Assembly: GCF_001832885.1 (NCBI RefSeq)
Contig: NZ_MKIQ01000027.1
Span: forward strand, 124,001-188,000
Reading direction: 5' to 3'
Origin: Floricoccus penangensis
GTDB lineage: Bacteria > Bacillota > Bacilli > Lactobacillales > Streptococcaceae
DNA: 64,000 nt
A model generated the notes under the pieces. That model did not search any database. It was not told the DNA's origin and was given only the letters and a program-made list of their open reading frames with translations. Position 1 is the stretch's first letter; each line of letters begins with the position of its first letter. This document shows positions 37,704 through 45,458 of the stretch, in pieces. A program made the translations under genes and the position numbers.

Positions 37704-38102
37704 ATGAATTTAATGATAACAGCAATAGATAGAGAAACTGGCGAATTTGCAGATTTTGATTTAAGCATAATTAAAGATTTGTCCAATGATGATGTAGCAA
37801 ATTTACGAGTAGATACAAAGAAAATTGAAGCAATTGGTAAAGCTGCAGATAAGGAAATCAAGGAGCGTCTTGATAAAGGTGAAAAGTTCACGAGAGTCTC
37901 ATACGGAAATCCTCAAGTAACAAGAAATCTTATATTAGACGAATCTGCTAAAAAAGCATTAATAAAAAAATATGGTTGGGAAAGTGTTGAACCATTAACG
38001 ATTGCTAAATTAGAAAAGAAATTTGGAGAAAAAATTACCGAAGATCTTGAACCATACATAGTAAATGTTCCAAAAAACCCAGCTATTCAATGGGATAAGT
38101 GA
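37704..38102 (+). CDS. Phage protein upstream of ERF, unknown
   Basis: A 132-residue soluble protein (MNLMITAIDRETGEFADFDLSII..., C-terminal ALIKKYGWESVEPLTIAKLEKKFGEKI). Its place directly before ERF and SSB genes suggests a recombination accessory role, as in lactococcal-type phages with a small partner gene here. ATG follows GAAAGGAT. No domain recognised. Confidence 0.65.
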   Translation: MNLMITAIDRETGEFADFDLSIIKDLSNDDVANLRVDTKKIEAIGKAADKEIKERLDKGEKFTRVSYGNPQVTRNLILDESAKKALIKKYGWESVEPLTIAKLEKKFGEKITEDLEPYIVNVPKNPAIQWDK

Positions 38103-38110
38103 GGTTAGTA

Positions 38111-38833
38111 ATGGCTAAAGAAACAAAAGAGTACGGCGATATCTATGAGGCTCTCTCAGCAGTTCAACAAGCTATTGTACAGCCGTCAAAAGATGGTAGC
38201 AACCCAATGTTCAAATCTGATTATGTGACCTTAGATGGCGTTGTAATGGCTATAAATGATGCGATAAAAGAAGCTCAAGCAAAAATATTTTGGACTAATT
38301 ACATTGTTGATAATGTAATGGTCACAGATATTCGAGGTTATGGAGATCAAGTAGTTATTGAAGGAAGTCCAGTTGCAACAAATCTTGGCAATCGTGGGAC
38401 AAATGAAGCTCAAGCAATGGGAAGTGCATTAACTTATGCTCGTAGATACAGTCTTTCTATGGCATTTGGTATCACTAGCAACGTTGATGACGATGGCAAC
38501 GCTGCTAAAGGTAATACAATTCCACCAAAGAAACAATCGAAGCCTAAGAAGAATGATAACGGCTTTACTGATAAAGAAAATGGAATATTAAGTAAATTGA
38601 GGCAAAAGTTATTAGACATGGGAATCAGTCCGCTAGTAATAGATAAAAATATGCCAAAAGAAGGCTCAACTTTTGATGAATTTAAACAAGCGTTTATAGA
38701 CTTACATGAGAAAAATGTTAAGCCATTGAAAACTCCTGAAGAAGTTGCAAAAGAGGTGACAAGCGAAACTCAAGAAGAGCTACCTTTAGATTTGAAATAC
38801 ACAGTAGAGAAGGAAGAAGTAAATGATAAATAA
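38111..38833 (+). CDS. erf: ERF-family single-strand annealing protein
   Basis: A 240-residue recombinase that anneals complementary single strands during phage replication and recombination. The ERF core is clear: [26 protein letters not shown], and [18 protein letters not shown]. The C-terminal third is a low-complexity linker and tail. ATG 38111 follows GTGAGGT by 5 bases; the frame opens at a GTG 12 bases earlier. It overlaps ssb by 11 bases. Confidence 0.93.
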   Translation: MAKETKEYGDIYEALSAVQQAIVQPSKDGSNPMFKSDYVTLDGVVMAINDAIKEAQAKIFWTNYIVDNVMVTDIRGYGDQVVIEGSPVATNLGNRGTNEAQAMGSALTYARRYSLSMAFGITSNVDDDGNAAKGNTIPPKKQSKPKKNDNGFTDKENGILSKLRQKLLDMGISPLVIDKNMPKEGSTFDEFKQAFIDLHEKNVKPLKTPEEVAKEVTSETQEELPLDLKYTVEKEEVNDK

Positions 38834-39254
38834 TGTTGTATTAGTCGGTAGACTGACTAAAGATATTGAACTTAAACAGACGGCTAGTGGACAATCAAAC
38901 ACAAGTTTCACTTTAGCAGTAACTCGTAACTTCAAGAACCAAAATGGTGAGTATGAAAGTGATTTTGTTCAAGTAGTAGCTTGGAGACAAACTGCAGAGT
39001 TCTTATCTCGTTTCGGTGCTAGGAAAGGCAATCTACTTGGTGTTACAGGACGTATTCAGACTCGTAATTACGAAAACCAACAAGGACAACGTGTGTATAT
39101 TACTGAGGTTGTTGCTGATAATGTGACTTTCCTTGAAAGCAAAGCAGTAAGAGAAAATGGTCAAAGTCAGCAACCTACACAACAATCAAATAATAACGAT
39201 CCATTCAGTGGTGGAAGTCCAGTCAACATTGATGATGATGATTTGCCATTTTAA
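38823..39254 (+). CDS. ssb: Single-stranded DNA-binding protein
   Basis: A 143-residue phage SSB with an OB fold ([51 protein letters not shown]) and the acidic C-terminal tip DDDDLPF that recruits partner proteins. It overlaps the ERF gene and precedes the initiator. Confidence 0.97.
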   Translation: MINNVVLVGRLTKDIELKQTASGQSNTSFTLAVTRNFKNQNGEYESDFVQVVAWRQTAEFLSRFGARKGNLLGVTGRIQTRNYENQQGQRVYITEVVADNVTFLESKAVRENGQSQQPTQQSNNNDPFSGGSPVNIDDDDLPF

Positions 39255-39270
39255 TTAGAAAAGAGGGGAC

Positions 39271-40221
39271 ATGGCTAGACCAAAGAAAATAGGTCTTGAT
39301 TACTTTCCTATGGATGTTGATTTTCTAAGAGATATAAAAATTAGGAAGATAGAAAAAGAATGTGGTAGTGAATCTATCAAGGTACTGCTTTGTTTACTAG
39401 GCAATATATATAGAGACGAGGGGTATTACATTAATTGGGATGAAGATACTGCATTCTTAATTTCTGATGAAATTGGCTTAAAAGAAGAAGTGGTCAAGGA
39501 AGTTGTTAATAAATCTTTGCAAGTTGGATTTTTCAGCAAATATCTTTTTGATGAAGAAAATATTCTCACTTCAAAAGGGATTCAAGAGAGATATTTAGAA
39601 GCAAAGAAAAAAAGTAAAGGTATAGTTATTGACGCAAAATATACAGCACAAAGGGAGTTTATGGAACTTAATTCTCCAATAACTACACTTGAAGATGAAT
39701 TTAAGGGAGTTAATTCTCCGAAAACTAGGGTTAATGAGGAAATAACTGGGGTTAATTCTCCGATAAGTACACAAAGTAAAGTAAAGGAAAGTAAAGGAAA
39801 GGAAAGTAAAGTAAAGGAGAGTAAACAAAATCCTCTTCAGCAGATATTAACTTTCTACAACGAAAACATTTCTCCTGTTACTCCCTTTGTCAGAGAAGAA
39901 ATTGAATTTGATTGTAAAGACTTTGGATATGAACTTGTTCAAGAAGCTTTAAGGCGTACAGTTTTAAATTCTAAAACGAGCTATAAATATTCTCAAGCAA
40001 TCTTAAGAGATTGGAAGAGTAAAAACTACAAGACTTTAGAGGACGTTGAGACTACATTGAAAAGAAATAGCAATCAGCAAAACGTTTCTCAAAAAGATGC
40101 AAATACTAAATCAAGTGCCAAAGTACCTGATTGGCATCAAGAAACTCAAAAGGACGATGACAGCAATAGAGAGCTAACTCCTGAAGAGATTAAAGAATTA
40201 TTCGGAGAGGATGCATTATGA
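39271..40221 (+). CDS. Phage replication initiator with DUF4373 and DnaD-like domains
   Basis: A 316-residue replisome organiser. The N-terminal part (about 1-110: LDYFPMDVDFLRDIKIRKI) is a Lin1244/Lin1753-like DUF4373 domain. The C-terminal part (about 190-265: QQILTFYNENISPVTPFVREE, SYKYSQAILRDWK) is DnaD-like. Between them are three 14-residue repeats around NSP (about 132-173) and a Lys/Glu/Ser-rich stretch. The DNA behind the repeats may be the phage origin. It overlaps the next gene by 4 bases. Confidence 0.88.
   Translation: MARPKKIGLDYFPMDVDFLRDIKIRKIEKECGSESIKVLLCLLGNIYRDEGYYINWDEDTAFLISDEIGLKEEVVKEVVNKSLQVGFFSKYLFDEENILTSKGIQERYLEAKKKSKGIVIDAKYTAQREFMELNSPITTLEDEFKGVNSPKTRVNEEITGVNSPISTQSKVKESKGKESKVKESKQNPLQQILTFYNENISPVTPFVREEIEFDCKDFGYELVQEALRRTVLNSKTSYKYSQAILRDWKSKNYKTLEDVETTLKRNSNQQNVSQKDANTKSSAKVPDWHQETQKDDDSNRELTPEEIKELFGEDAL
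39668..39761 (+). repeat. Three 42-bp iterons inside the initiator gene
   Basis: TTAATTCTCC occurs at 39668-39677, 39710-39719 and 39752-39761, exactly 42 bases apart, with partly conserved flanks. A one-sided A/G-rich stretch follows (about 39775-39829). Repeats inside the initiator gene beside an easily melted region recall the lambda O-gene origin. Confidence 0.7.
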
Positions 40222-40418
40222 AATTGACAGGGAAAAATGCTAATCCAATGATAATAGATTTCTTCTTGAGTGAAGTTCCTGGGGCGACTAAAAAAGACTT
40301 TCTAGAATGGATGCAAAGTGAAGAGACAGTGCAGAGTCCTATTAGGTTCTATGCATTCGTCCATAAAATAAGCATTCAAGAAGCTATGAAGATAAATGGA
40401 TTTGAGGTAGAGGAATGA
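40218..40418 (+). CDS. Small phage protein, 66 residues
   Basis: Soluble protein MKLTGKNANPMIIDFFLSEV... coupled to the initiator gene through an ATGA overlap and to the next gene by another overlap. No family recognised. Operon position suggests a replication-module accessory role. Confidence 0.6.
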   Translation: MKLTGKNANPMIIDFFLSEVPGATKKDFLEWMQSEETVQSPIRFYAFVHKISIQEAMKINGFEVEE

Positions 40419-40576
40419 AAGTAAACGATAAAGTCATTTACACACCGACAGATGAAGTTGGAACAATAACACGAGTGTACTTCAATTCTCTATTTCCTTT
40501 TGAAGTTGATTTAGGATATAGGGTTGTGAGTGCTAGGTTGGAGCAGTTGAAGGAGATTGAAGATGAGAGAGATTAA
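40415..40576 (+). CDS. Small phage protein, 53 residues, SH3/KOW-like
   Basis: ATG 40415 follows AGAGG and overlaps the previous stop. The sequence VNDKVIYTPTDEVGTITRVYFN with VVSARLEQL looks like a small SH3/KOW-type beta barrel, similar in pattern to the N-terminus of the protein at 43028. It overlaps the YopX gene by 14 bases. Confidence 0.6.
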   Translation: MKVNDKVIYTPTDEVGTITRVYFNSLFPFEVDLGYRVVSARLEQLKEIEDERD

Positions 40577-40910
40577 ATTCAGAGCATGGTATACACCATT
40601 TAAGAATCACAATATCGGTCAAGAAATGAAATATGGCAGCGCAGGTTCAATATTAACTTTTGCAGAAATGAGTCCTGAGAAATATAAAGTAATGCAATAT
40701 ACAGGATTTAAAGACAAAAACCGAGTTGAAATCTACGAGGGAGATATTATAAAAAATGATTCAGATAATCATTTTGAAGTACGTTATATAGATGGACTAT
40801 CAATGATAGTTTTTAAGGGTTTCAAGTATATTATGCTTCCTAAGATGATTGAAGATTTTACTGTAATAGGAAATATTTACGAGAACCCAGAACTTCTGGA
40901 GCATAAATAA
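40563..40910 (+). CDS. YopX family phage protein
   Basis: A 115-residue YopX-domain protein: REIKFRAWYTPFKN at the start, VMQYTGFKDKNRVEIYEGDIIK in the middle and VIGNIYENPELL at the end. The family is common in Firmicutes phages with unknown function. ATG 40563 lies 7 bases after AAGGAG. The stop shares a base with the next ATG (TAATG). Confidence 0.9.
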   Translation: MREIKFRAWYTPFKNHNIGQEMKYGSAGSILTFAEMSPEKYKVMQYTGFKDKNRVEIYEGDIIKNDSDNHFEVRYIDGLSMIVFKGFKYIMLPKMIEDFTVIGNIYENPELLEHK

Positions 40911-41323
40911 TGAAATTTGAATTCGAGCTATATAGAGCTACTTCAAAAGCTAAAGTACCAACATGGCAGAAGTTGATTATCAACTCTAACGACAGAATGC
41001 ATTATCAACAAAAGGCTAAAGTCACCAAGAAATTACGACATATGGCTAAACTTCAAGCTTATGAAGTGAGTTTCGGAAGAACATATGAGAAATTCAGTAA
41101 GAATAAGCCATGTGGAGTTACTTTAACAGTCTATACACCAACTAAACGCAGAAGTGACCCAGATAACTTACAGCCAACGTTAAAAGCTATTATGGACGGA
41201 TTTACTGAAGCGGAACTATGGGCAGATGACAATCATGACGTAGTGAAATATACAAAACATCAGTTTGGTGGGTTGTCAGGAACTGATGCTTACCGATTGG
41301 TAGTAGAAATTGATGAACTGTGA
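40910..41323 (+). CDS. RusA-type Holliday junction resolvase
   Basis: A 137-residue endonuclease that resolves branched DNA during replication and packaging. The catalytic motif is RRSDPDNLQPTLKAIMDGF (about 84-102) with further acidic residues in ELWADDNHD. It pairs functionally with ERF and SSB. The start overlaps the YopX stop codon. Confidence 0.88.
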   Translation: MKFEFELYRATSKAKVPTWQKLIINSNDRMHYQQKAKVTKKLRHMAKLQAYEVSFGRTYEKFSKNKPCGVTLTVYTPTKRRSDPDNLQPTLKAIMDGFTEAELWADDNHDVVKYTKHQFGGLSGTDAYRLVVEIDEL

Positions 41324-41425
41324 CCACAGAAACAAGCCAAATTGAGCGATTAAATGATAAATAAGGTATTTATACCTAAAATATTTTACTCGCTTAAAAC
41401 GGCTTATATGAGCAAGGAGGATGAA

Positions 41426-41635
41426 ATGGCAGTAAGTGAATATGAAAATGCCTGGGAAACAATTGTTGTAAATAAGCCATTTGAAAAGAAATTGCATATA
41501 GCGCTAGGTGCAATTGATTCTGCAATAGATGATATTGATATGAAGGACTATTGGCATGCTAAAGATATATTGCGCTCAGCAATAATTGAAATAGCAAATG
41601 AGTTGAATAAAGGAGAAAACAATGGCATTAAGTAA
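41426..41635 (+). CDS. Small phage protein, 69 residues
   Basis: ATG 41426 lies 5 bases after AAGGAGG. The acidic helical product MAVSEYENAWETIVV... has no recognised family. Upstream in-frame starts (41354, 41411) lack ribosome sites. It overlaps the next gene by 14 bases. The 100 bases before it show no other gene. Confidence 0.6.
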   Translation: MAVSEYENAWETIVVNKPFEKKLHIALGAIDSAIDDIDMKDYWHAKDILRSAIIEIANELNKGENNGIK

Positions 41636-42074
41636 ATTAATTAAGAAAACAGAAGAAGTAATTGATACAAGTGTAGTTTACCGGTGCAAGAAAAAGAGTG
41701 ATTATAAAGCTTTGATGAAGGCATTGAAAGAAGAAGGGTATATGTGGTCTAATGGAGAAAAAATATTTGAAAATGATGAATATTTTTGCGAAAACATTTG
41801 TATTTATTTAGAAAAAGATAAAGGAATTGCTAGGTCTGATTATGAATATGGTCTTAAAAATTATAATGATAAAATCGTCCGTTTCAAAGCACCGAAAAAG
41901 ATGTATGTGTTGAAAAATAAAGAAGATGTATATTATATAAAGACTACATGTTGGGACAGTGGTCAAGACCTTAATTGGATGATTAATAGCAATAAAGAAG
42001 ATAGTCCTCGTTTTACTAAAAAAACGGCTAAGGAGCTCAAACGAGTTCTGAAATGCCAAATGGAGGAAGCATGA
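41622..42074 (+). CDS. Phage protein, 150 residues, unknown
   Basis: A basic, soluble protein (MALSKLIKKTEEVIDTSVVYRCKKK...). ATG follows AAAGGAG inside the end of the preceding gene. No catalytic motif or family recognised. It overlaps the lipoprotein gene by 4 bases. Confidence 0.6.
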   Translation: MALSKLIKKTEEVIDTSVVYRCKKKSDYKALMKALKEEGYMWSNGEKIFENDEYFCENICIYLEKDKGIARSDYEYGLKNYNDKIVRFKAPKKMYVLKNKEDVYYIKTTCWDSGQDLNWMINSNKEDSPRFTKKTAKELKRVLKCQMEEA

Positions 42075-42358
42075 AAAAACTAATTAAAATCTTGCTACTG
42101 ACAATTTTCGTGACGTCAGGAATAATGCTAGCAGGTTGCAGTAAGCAAGAACGAAAAGTTGAAGAAAAGAAACGATTAACTTTGGAGCTAGTAACATTAG
42201 TGCCTGTAGGAGATAGTGATAAGCCAGTGCAGTTAGTCAAAGATAGCGAAACAGGAATGGAGTATTTTATTTATAACGGTAATATGACTCCTAGGCTAGG
42301 AGACAAAATCTCATATATGAGATGGGAGGAGAAAAATATGAGTGAAATATCAAACTGA
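42071..42358 (+). CDS. Phage lipoprotein, DUF6440-like
   Basis: A 95-residue secreted lipoprotein. The start MKKLIKILLLTIFVTSGIML is a signal peptide, and LAGC (cysteine at 24) is the lipobox, so the mature protein is anchored outside the membrane. VKDSETGMEYFIYNGNMTPRL resembles DUF6440. ATG 42071 follows TGGAGG. Surface lipoproteins of temperate phages can block DNA injection by related phages (Ltp of a streptococcal phage is known), though that one sits in the lysogeny module. Confidence 0.8.
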   Translation: MKKLIKILLLTIFVTSGIMLAGCSKQERKVEEKKRLTLELVTLVPVGDSDKPVQLVKDSETGMEYFIYNGNMTPRLGDKISYMRWEEKNMSEISN

Positions 42359-43041
42359 CACATACTCAGCTAGAGTCAGAAACGTAGACGGAAATAAACT
42401 AGCTGTAGAAATAAATGAACAGATTAACCTTGAACGACTTAAGACAATCTATGACGGATATGTCGGTCCACGAGAAGTAGAGATAAGATTTACTGATCCG
42501 AGAAAGTTCACTAAACAGCAGAGATACTTCTTCTTTGCCTTAGTAAATGATATTAATGCATTTACTGGGCAACCGTGAGATTTCTTTGAAAGAAATGTTT
42601 TACTTCCTTTATGAACAGGAGACTGGAAGAGAAATAAGCTTGAAAAATACGTCTAACGCAAGTGTCTCTGATGTTGTAGTGTTAACAGATTTAGTAATAG
42701 ATTTTATATTCGAGAATGACATACCTTTCAAGGATGGGTATGAGATATTACCAGGACATCTTGATTATTATTTCTACAAATGTGTGATGAATCGAGTATG
42801 TTGCATCTGTGGTAAGCAAAATGCAGACATAGACCATTTCAGTGAACCTGTTGGAATGGGGAACAATCGCAACAAAGTAGATGGTGAGAAATACGACTAC
42901 GCTGCACTATGTAGAGAACATCATACGATTAAGCATTCAATGCCGTTGGGGGAGTTCAAAGATAGATATAAAGTAAAAGGTGTTAGATTGACGCAAGAAG
43001 AAATTGAGAAAATCAGAAAGGTGAGTTATGAGGGAATTTAA
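42342..43041 (+). pseudogene. HNH nuclease gene (HNHc_6 type) split by a +1 frameshift
   Basis: Two overlapping frames read as one protein of about 232 residues. The first (GTG 42342 to TGA 42576-42578) ends RYFFFALVNDINAFTGQP. The second frame continues EISLKEMFYFLYEQETGREISL to 43041 with the HNH parts CCICGKQNADIDHF and ALCREHHTIKH. Related phage nucleases carry both halves in one chain. Skipping one base at CCG-TGA joins them. It may be a pseudogene, a sequence error or a programmed shift. Confidence 0.8.
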
Positions 43042-43654
43042 AGTTGGAGATATTGTAAAAGTAATCAATAAAGAAAGATTCAGTTTTGGAAGAGTGGGAG
43101 TTATTAAAGAGATCAATAGTGCTTCTGCTCCTTATAAGGTTGAATTACCTATTGGTACCATATGGTTTTATGAGAATGATTTGGAACTAGCCAAACCAAA
43201 AATCGTAGTGCCAAAATGGTTTGATAAGTGGTATAAAGAGCAGTTAAAAGAAGATGGAATTGATAATAGAATTTTAACAGGCAATATGTTTACCGTTATC
43301 GGTAATTTAAAAAAATTATATGAAAAATGCGGTATGTACTCACCTAAACAATTTTCAGATAAATATTTATATATTGATACACACAAGCTAGACCTTATCC
43401 GTATCATTTTAGGAGACCTTGAATATGAAGTCGAGAAAGTTGTTAAATGGACTGTTGAAGTGTTAGATGATGAAAAAGATATTCATAGAGTTGTGGAAAA
43501 TAGAAATATGAAATATTCTACACTAAGTTGTCTAGCTATTTGTTACAACGCAACAGTAGAAGATGCTTATAAGTGGGACACAAAAGAAGAAGCTAAACTT
43601 TACATTGAAGTGAACAAAATCGAGGGTGCAGAAGCTGTGCCTGTGGAGATGTGA
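43028..43654 (+). CDS. Phage early protein, SH3-like start with DUF1642-like part
   Basis: A 208-residue protein. The N-terminal 55 residues (FKVGDIVKVINKERFSFGRVGV) are SH3/KOW-like. The rest (VVPKWFDKWYKEQLKEDG..., DTKEEAKLYIEVNKIEGAEAVPVE) resembles DUF1642 early phage proteins. Function unknown. ATG lies behind AAAGGTG and overlaps the HNH gene by 14 bases. Confidence 0.65.
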   Translation: MREFKVGDIVKVINKERFSFGRVGVIKEINSASAPYKVELPIGTIWFYENDLELAKPKIVVPKWFDKWYKEQLKEDGIDNRILTGNMFTVIGNLKKLYEKCGMYSPKQFSDKYLYIDTHKLDLIRIILGDLEYEVEKVVKWTVEVLDDEKDIHRVVENRNMKYSTLSCLAICYNATVEDAYKWDTKEEAKLYIEVNKIEGAEAVPVEM

Positions 43655-43655
43655 T

Positions 43656-43985
43656 ATGGATAGTATTGCAATTGGAGTGGTTTTAGCTTTAGCATTCCTC
43701 GTGCTATCATTCGGAATATCATGTGTTAAATCATATGTCAAAAACTTGGAGAAACTTTCAAAAAAATATAAAGATAAACCAGAAATGAAAAGAATAATTA
43801 TCGAATATATTGTAGCTCCTACAACTTTGCAATCCATATTTAGCTCAATGGTAATGATTGAAATATTAACTCTTGGTAATGCTCCAAGCATAGTTGGAAT
43901 ATTGTTGGGCGCTTCAGTAGTACTTTCATTTGTATATATTTTCTATTTAGTAGACAGGGATATGTACTATCAGTATCACTTCTAA
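43656..43985 (+). CDS. Phage membrane protein, 109 residues
   Basis: Three membrane helices: MDSIAIGVVLALAFLVLSFG at the start and two near the end (about 55-75 and 78-98), with a basic loop between. ATG 43656 lies behind GTGGAG. No family recognised. Confidence 0.65.
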   Translation: MDSIAIGVVLALAFLVLSFGISCVKSYVKNLEKLSKKYKDKPEMKRIIIEYIVAPTTLQSIFSSMVMIEILTLGNAPSIVGILLGASVVLSFVYIFYLVDRDMYYQYHF

Positions 43986-44012
43986 AATATAAAGGATAAT
44001 AGAGAGGATCAA

Positions 44013-44075
44013 ATGTTAAAAATAGTTATTGGAATAGTATTAGTCGCTGTCGTGATCTATTACGGTAGCAAGTAG
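44013..44075 (+). CDS. Tiny membrane peptide, 20 residues
   Basis: ATG 44013 behind AGAGAGG encodes MLKIVIGIVLVAVVIYYGSK, one hydrophobic helix with a basic end. Compact spacing and a ribosome site support it; the size makes it uncertain. Confidence 0.45.
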   Translation: MLKIVIGIVLVAVVIYYGSK

Positions 44076-44089
44076 GAAAGGAGGGGCTA

Positions 44090-44503
44090 GTGATAGAGTT
44101 TGATGAAGAACGAGCCTTACGTGAAGCTCGTAAAGTTTTAAAAAATTATCGAGTCCAAAAAGAAAGATATCAAAAATTAGAACCTGTGATTAAGTCCCCT
44201 CATTTTGGAGAAAGAGTAAAAGGTGGTATTAAGCAAGATAGAATTGCTGATTGGGCTGATGCAGGTCGTGAGATAAAAGAGATAGAACGAGCGATTGATA
44301 GTTTGTCAGGCTATGGGATGCAATATAGTTTGGTTTTACAAGTCAACTATGATATTCAAAGTAGTGATAAAAAAAGAGATCTGCTCGAAGAACAGATCAA
44401 TTACTCAAAAAGTGGATATACTAAGATATTAAGAAAGGCTCAATTGATGTTTGCAGATAGCTATAAGAATAGTCAAATTGCTATTAGTTGTATGTTGATG
44501 TAA
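44090..44503 (+). CDS. ArpU/RinA-type late-gene regulator (putative)
   Basis: A 137-residue helical protein (EERALREARKVLKNYRVQKERYQKL... GGIKQDRIADWADAGREIKEIERAID) in the position of ArpU-like activators, which switch on late transcription. The C-terminal half could hold a sigma-4-like helix-turn-helix. The start is GTG at 44090, behind AAAGGAGG. A candidate late promoter without a -35 box follows 60 bases after the gene, as expected for an activator-dependent promoter. Confidence 0.72.
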   Translation: MIEFDEERALREARKVLKNYRVQKERYQKLEPVIKSPHFGERVKGGIKQDRIADWADAGREIKEIERAIDSLSGYGMQYSLVLQVNYDIQSSDKKRDLLEEQINYSKSGYTKILRKAQLMFADSYKNSQIAISCMLM

Positions 44504-44563
44504 GTAGCATTTAGTGTGTCATTTGCCGTAGCATAAAGAGTAGCACAAAACACTAGAATTAAG

Positions 44564-44572
44564 TGGTATTAT
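44564..44572 (+). promoter_or_regulatory. Candidate late promoter
   Basis: TGGTATTAT is an extended -10 with no -35 match 17 bases upstream, just after the ArpU-like gene. An activator would be needed. Confidence 0.5.
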
Positions 44573-44581
44573 GATATTGTA

Positions 44582-44625
44582 AATATTTGTAGCGAGAGTA
44601 GTGTCTCGTGATTGGTGCAAATATT
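44582..44625 (+). ncRNA. Structured late leader
   Basis: Outer arms AATATTTG (44582-44589) and CAAATATT (44618-44625) enclose a CGAGA-TCTCG hairpin (44593-44608). As RNA this would fold into a two-level stem. It could be an attenuator, an antitermination site or part of cos; the sequence alone cannot tell. Confidence 0.45.
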
Positions 44626-44655
44626 CGGGTCACCTCCTTATGTAATATAAAGGTT

Positions 44656-44684
44656 AAAAAGTCTGACGAAAGTTGGGCTTTTTG
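44656..44684 (+). terminator. Terminator with GAAA tetraloop before the accessory gene
   Basis: A 12-bp stem (with G-U pairs) begins AAAAAGTCTGAC and ends GTTGGGCTTTTT around a GAAA loop. TATAAT at 44688-44693, just after it, may serve the next gene. Confidence 0.85.
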
Positions 44685-44723
44685 TTGTATAATAATTATA
44701 TTAAAAATTAGGAGAAATAAATT

Positions 44724-45365
44724 ATGAAAATTGACCAATCGACGGCAACTATTATCGCAGCTTTAATAGCTGTGTCGGGTGTAATAATAAGTTTATTAAA
44801 TTCGTGGATAGTTTACAATAAACAAAAAAAAGTAAATGAAGAGCTTCAAGGTAAGCAACAAAAATTTCAAGAAAAAATTGAAAAAGGTAATAATGAATTT
44901 AAAAAAGGATTGCAAAATCAAGTTATAGCGTCAGAAAGTCAAAAATTTATTATAGATACTATAAACCAACCTGCCGAAAAAATAAACGAAAGCATTTCCT
45001 ATATAAGAGAAAACTTGATACATTACATAACCTATTCTCAAATGATAGAACCTGATTTAGGACATATAGAGGTTTCAAAAAGAATAATTGATTTCAATAA
45101 CAATATAAGTACAATAAAGTTATATTTAAATTATTTTTCAGATGAGAGCTATAATTCTTTTGTTTTGTTTATCAATGAAATTGATAGATTGTCAATAGAA
45201 ATAGTAAATTTATATAAAAACAAAGAAAATGATAATGATTTGATAATGCAATCTACTAAAGATGCAGTTAAAAAAGGAAGAGAGAAACTATCAGAATTCG
45301 AAGAGATTTATGGTAAAGAAATAAAAGAATTAATCAAAACCTTGAAAGAAGAACTAAAAAAGTAG
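44724..45365 (+). CDS. Membrane-anchored coiled-coil protein, candidate moron
   Basis: A 213-residue protein with one N-terminal membrane helix (about 8-30, short outside part) and a long charged helical cytoplasmic part (QKKVNEELQGKQQKFQEKI...). No family recognised. It has its own -10 (44688) and is enclosed by terminators at 44656-44684 and 45397-45425, between the late regulator and terminase. That is the classic layout of an independently expressed accessory gene, possibly active in the lysogen. Confidence 0.7.
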   Translation: MKIDQSTATIIAALIAVSGVIISLLNSWIVYNKQKKVNEELQGKQQKFQEKIEKGNNEFKKGLQNQVIASESQKFIIDTINQPAEKINESISYIRENLIHYITYSQMIEPDLGHIEVSKRIIDFNNNISTIKLYLNYFSDESYNSFVLFINEIDRLSIEIVNLYKNKENDNDLIMQSTKDAVKKGREKLSEFEEIYGKEIKELIKTLKEELKK

Positions 45366-45396
45366 TTTAATACATGAGCAAATAAAATAAAACATG

Positions 45397-45425
45397 AAGG
45401 AGGTGAAAAATCACTTCCTTTTATT
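45397..45425 (+). terminator. Terminator after the accessory gene
   Basis: AAGGAGGTGA and TCACTTCCTT (one G-U) with an AAAA loop, followed by TTTTATT. The left arm looks like a ribosome site but has no start codon behind it. Confidence 0.75.
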
Positions 45426-45458
45426 GTACTCAAAAACATAAGTCGGAAAGGAGACTGC

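Noticed and set aside
39775-39829. Short AAAGTAAAGG repeats as a CRISPR array
   Set aside because: Units are only 5-10 bases, without spacers, and they are in frame within the initiator gene.
42547-42580. Independent start of the second HNH frame
   Set aside because: No ribosome site, and the protein sequence continues directly from the preceding frame, which indicates one broken gene.
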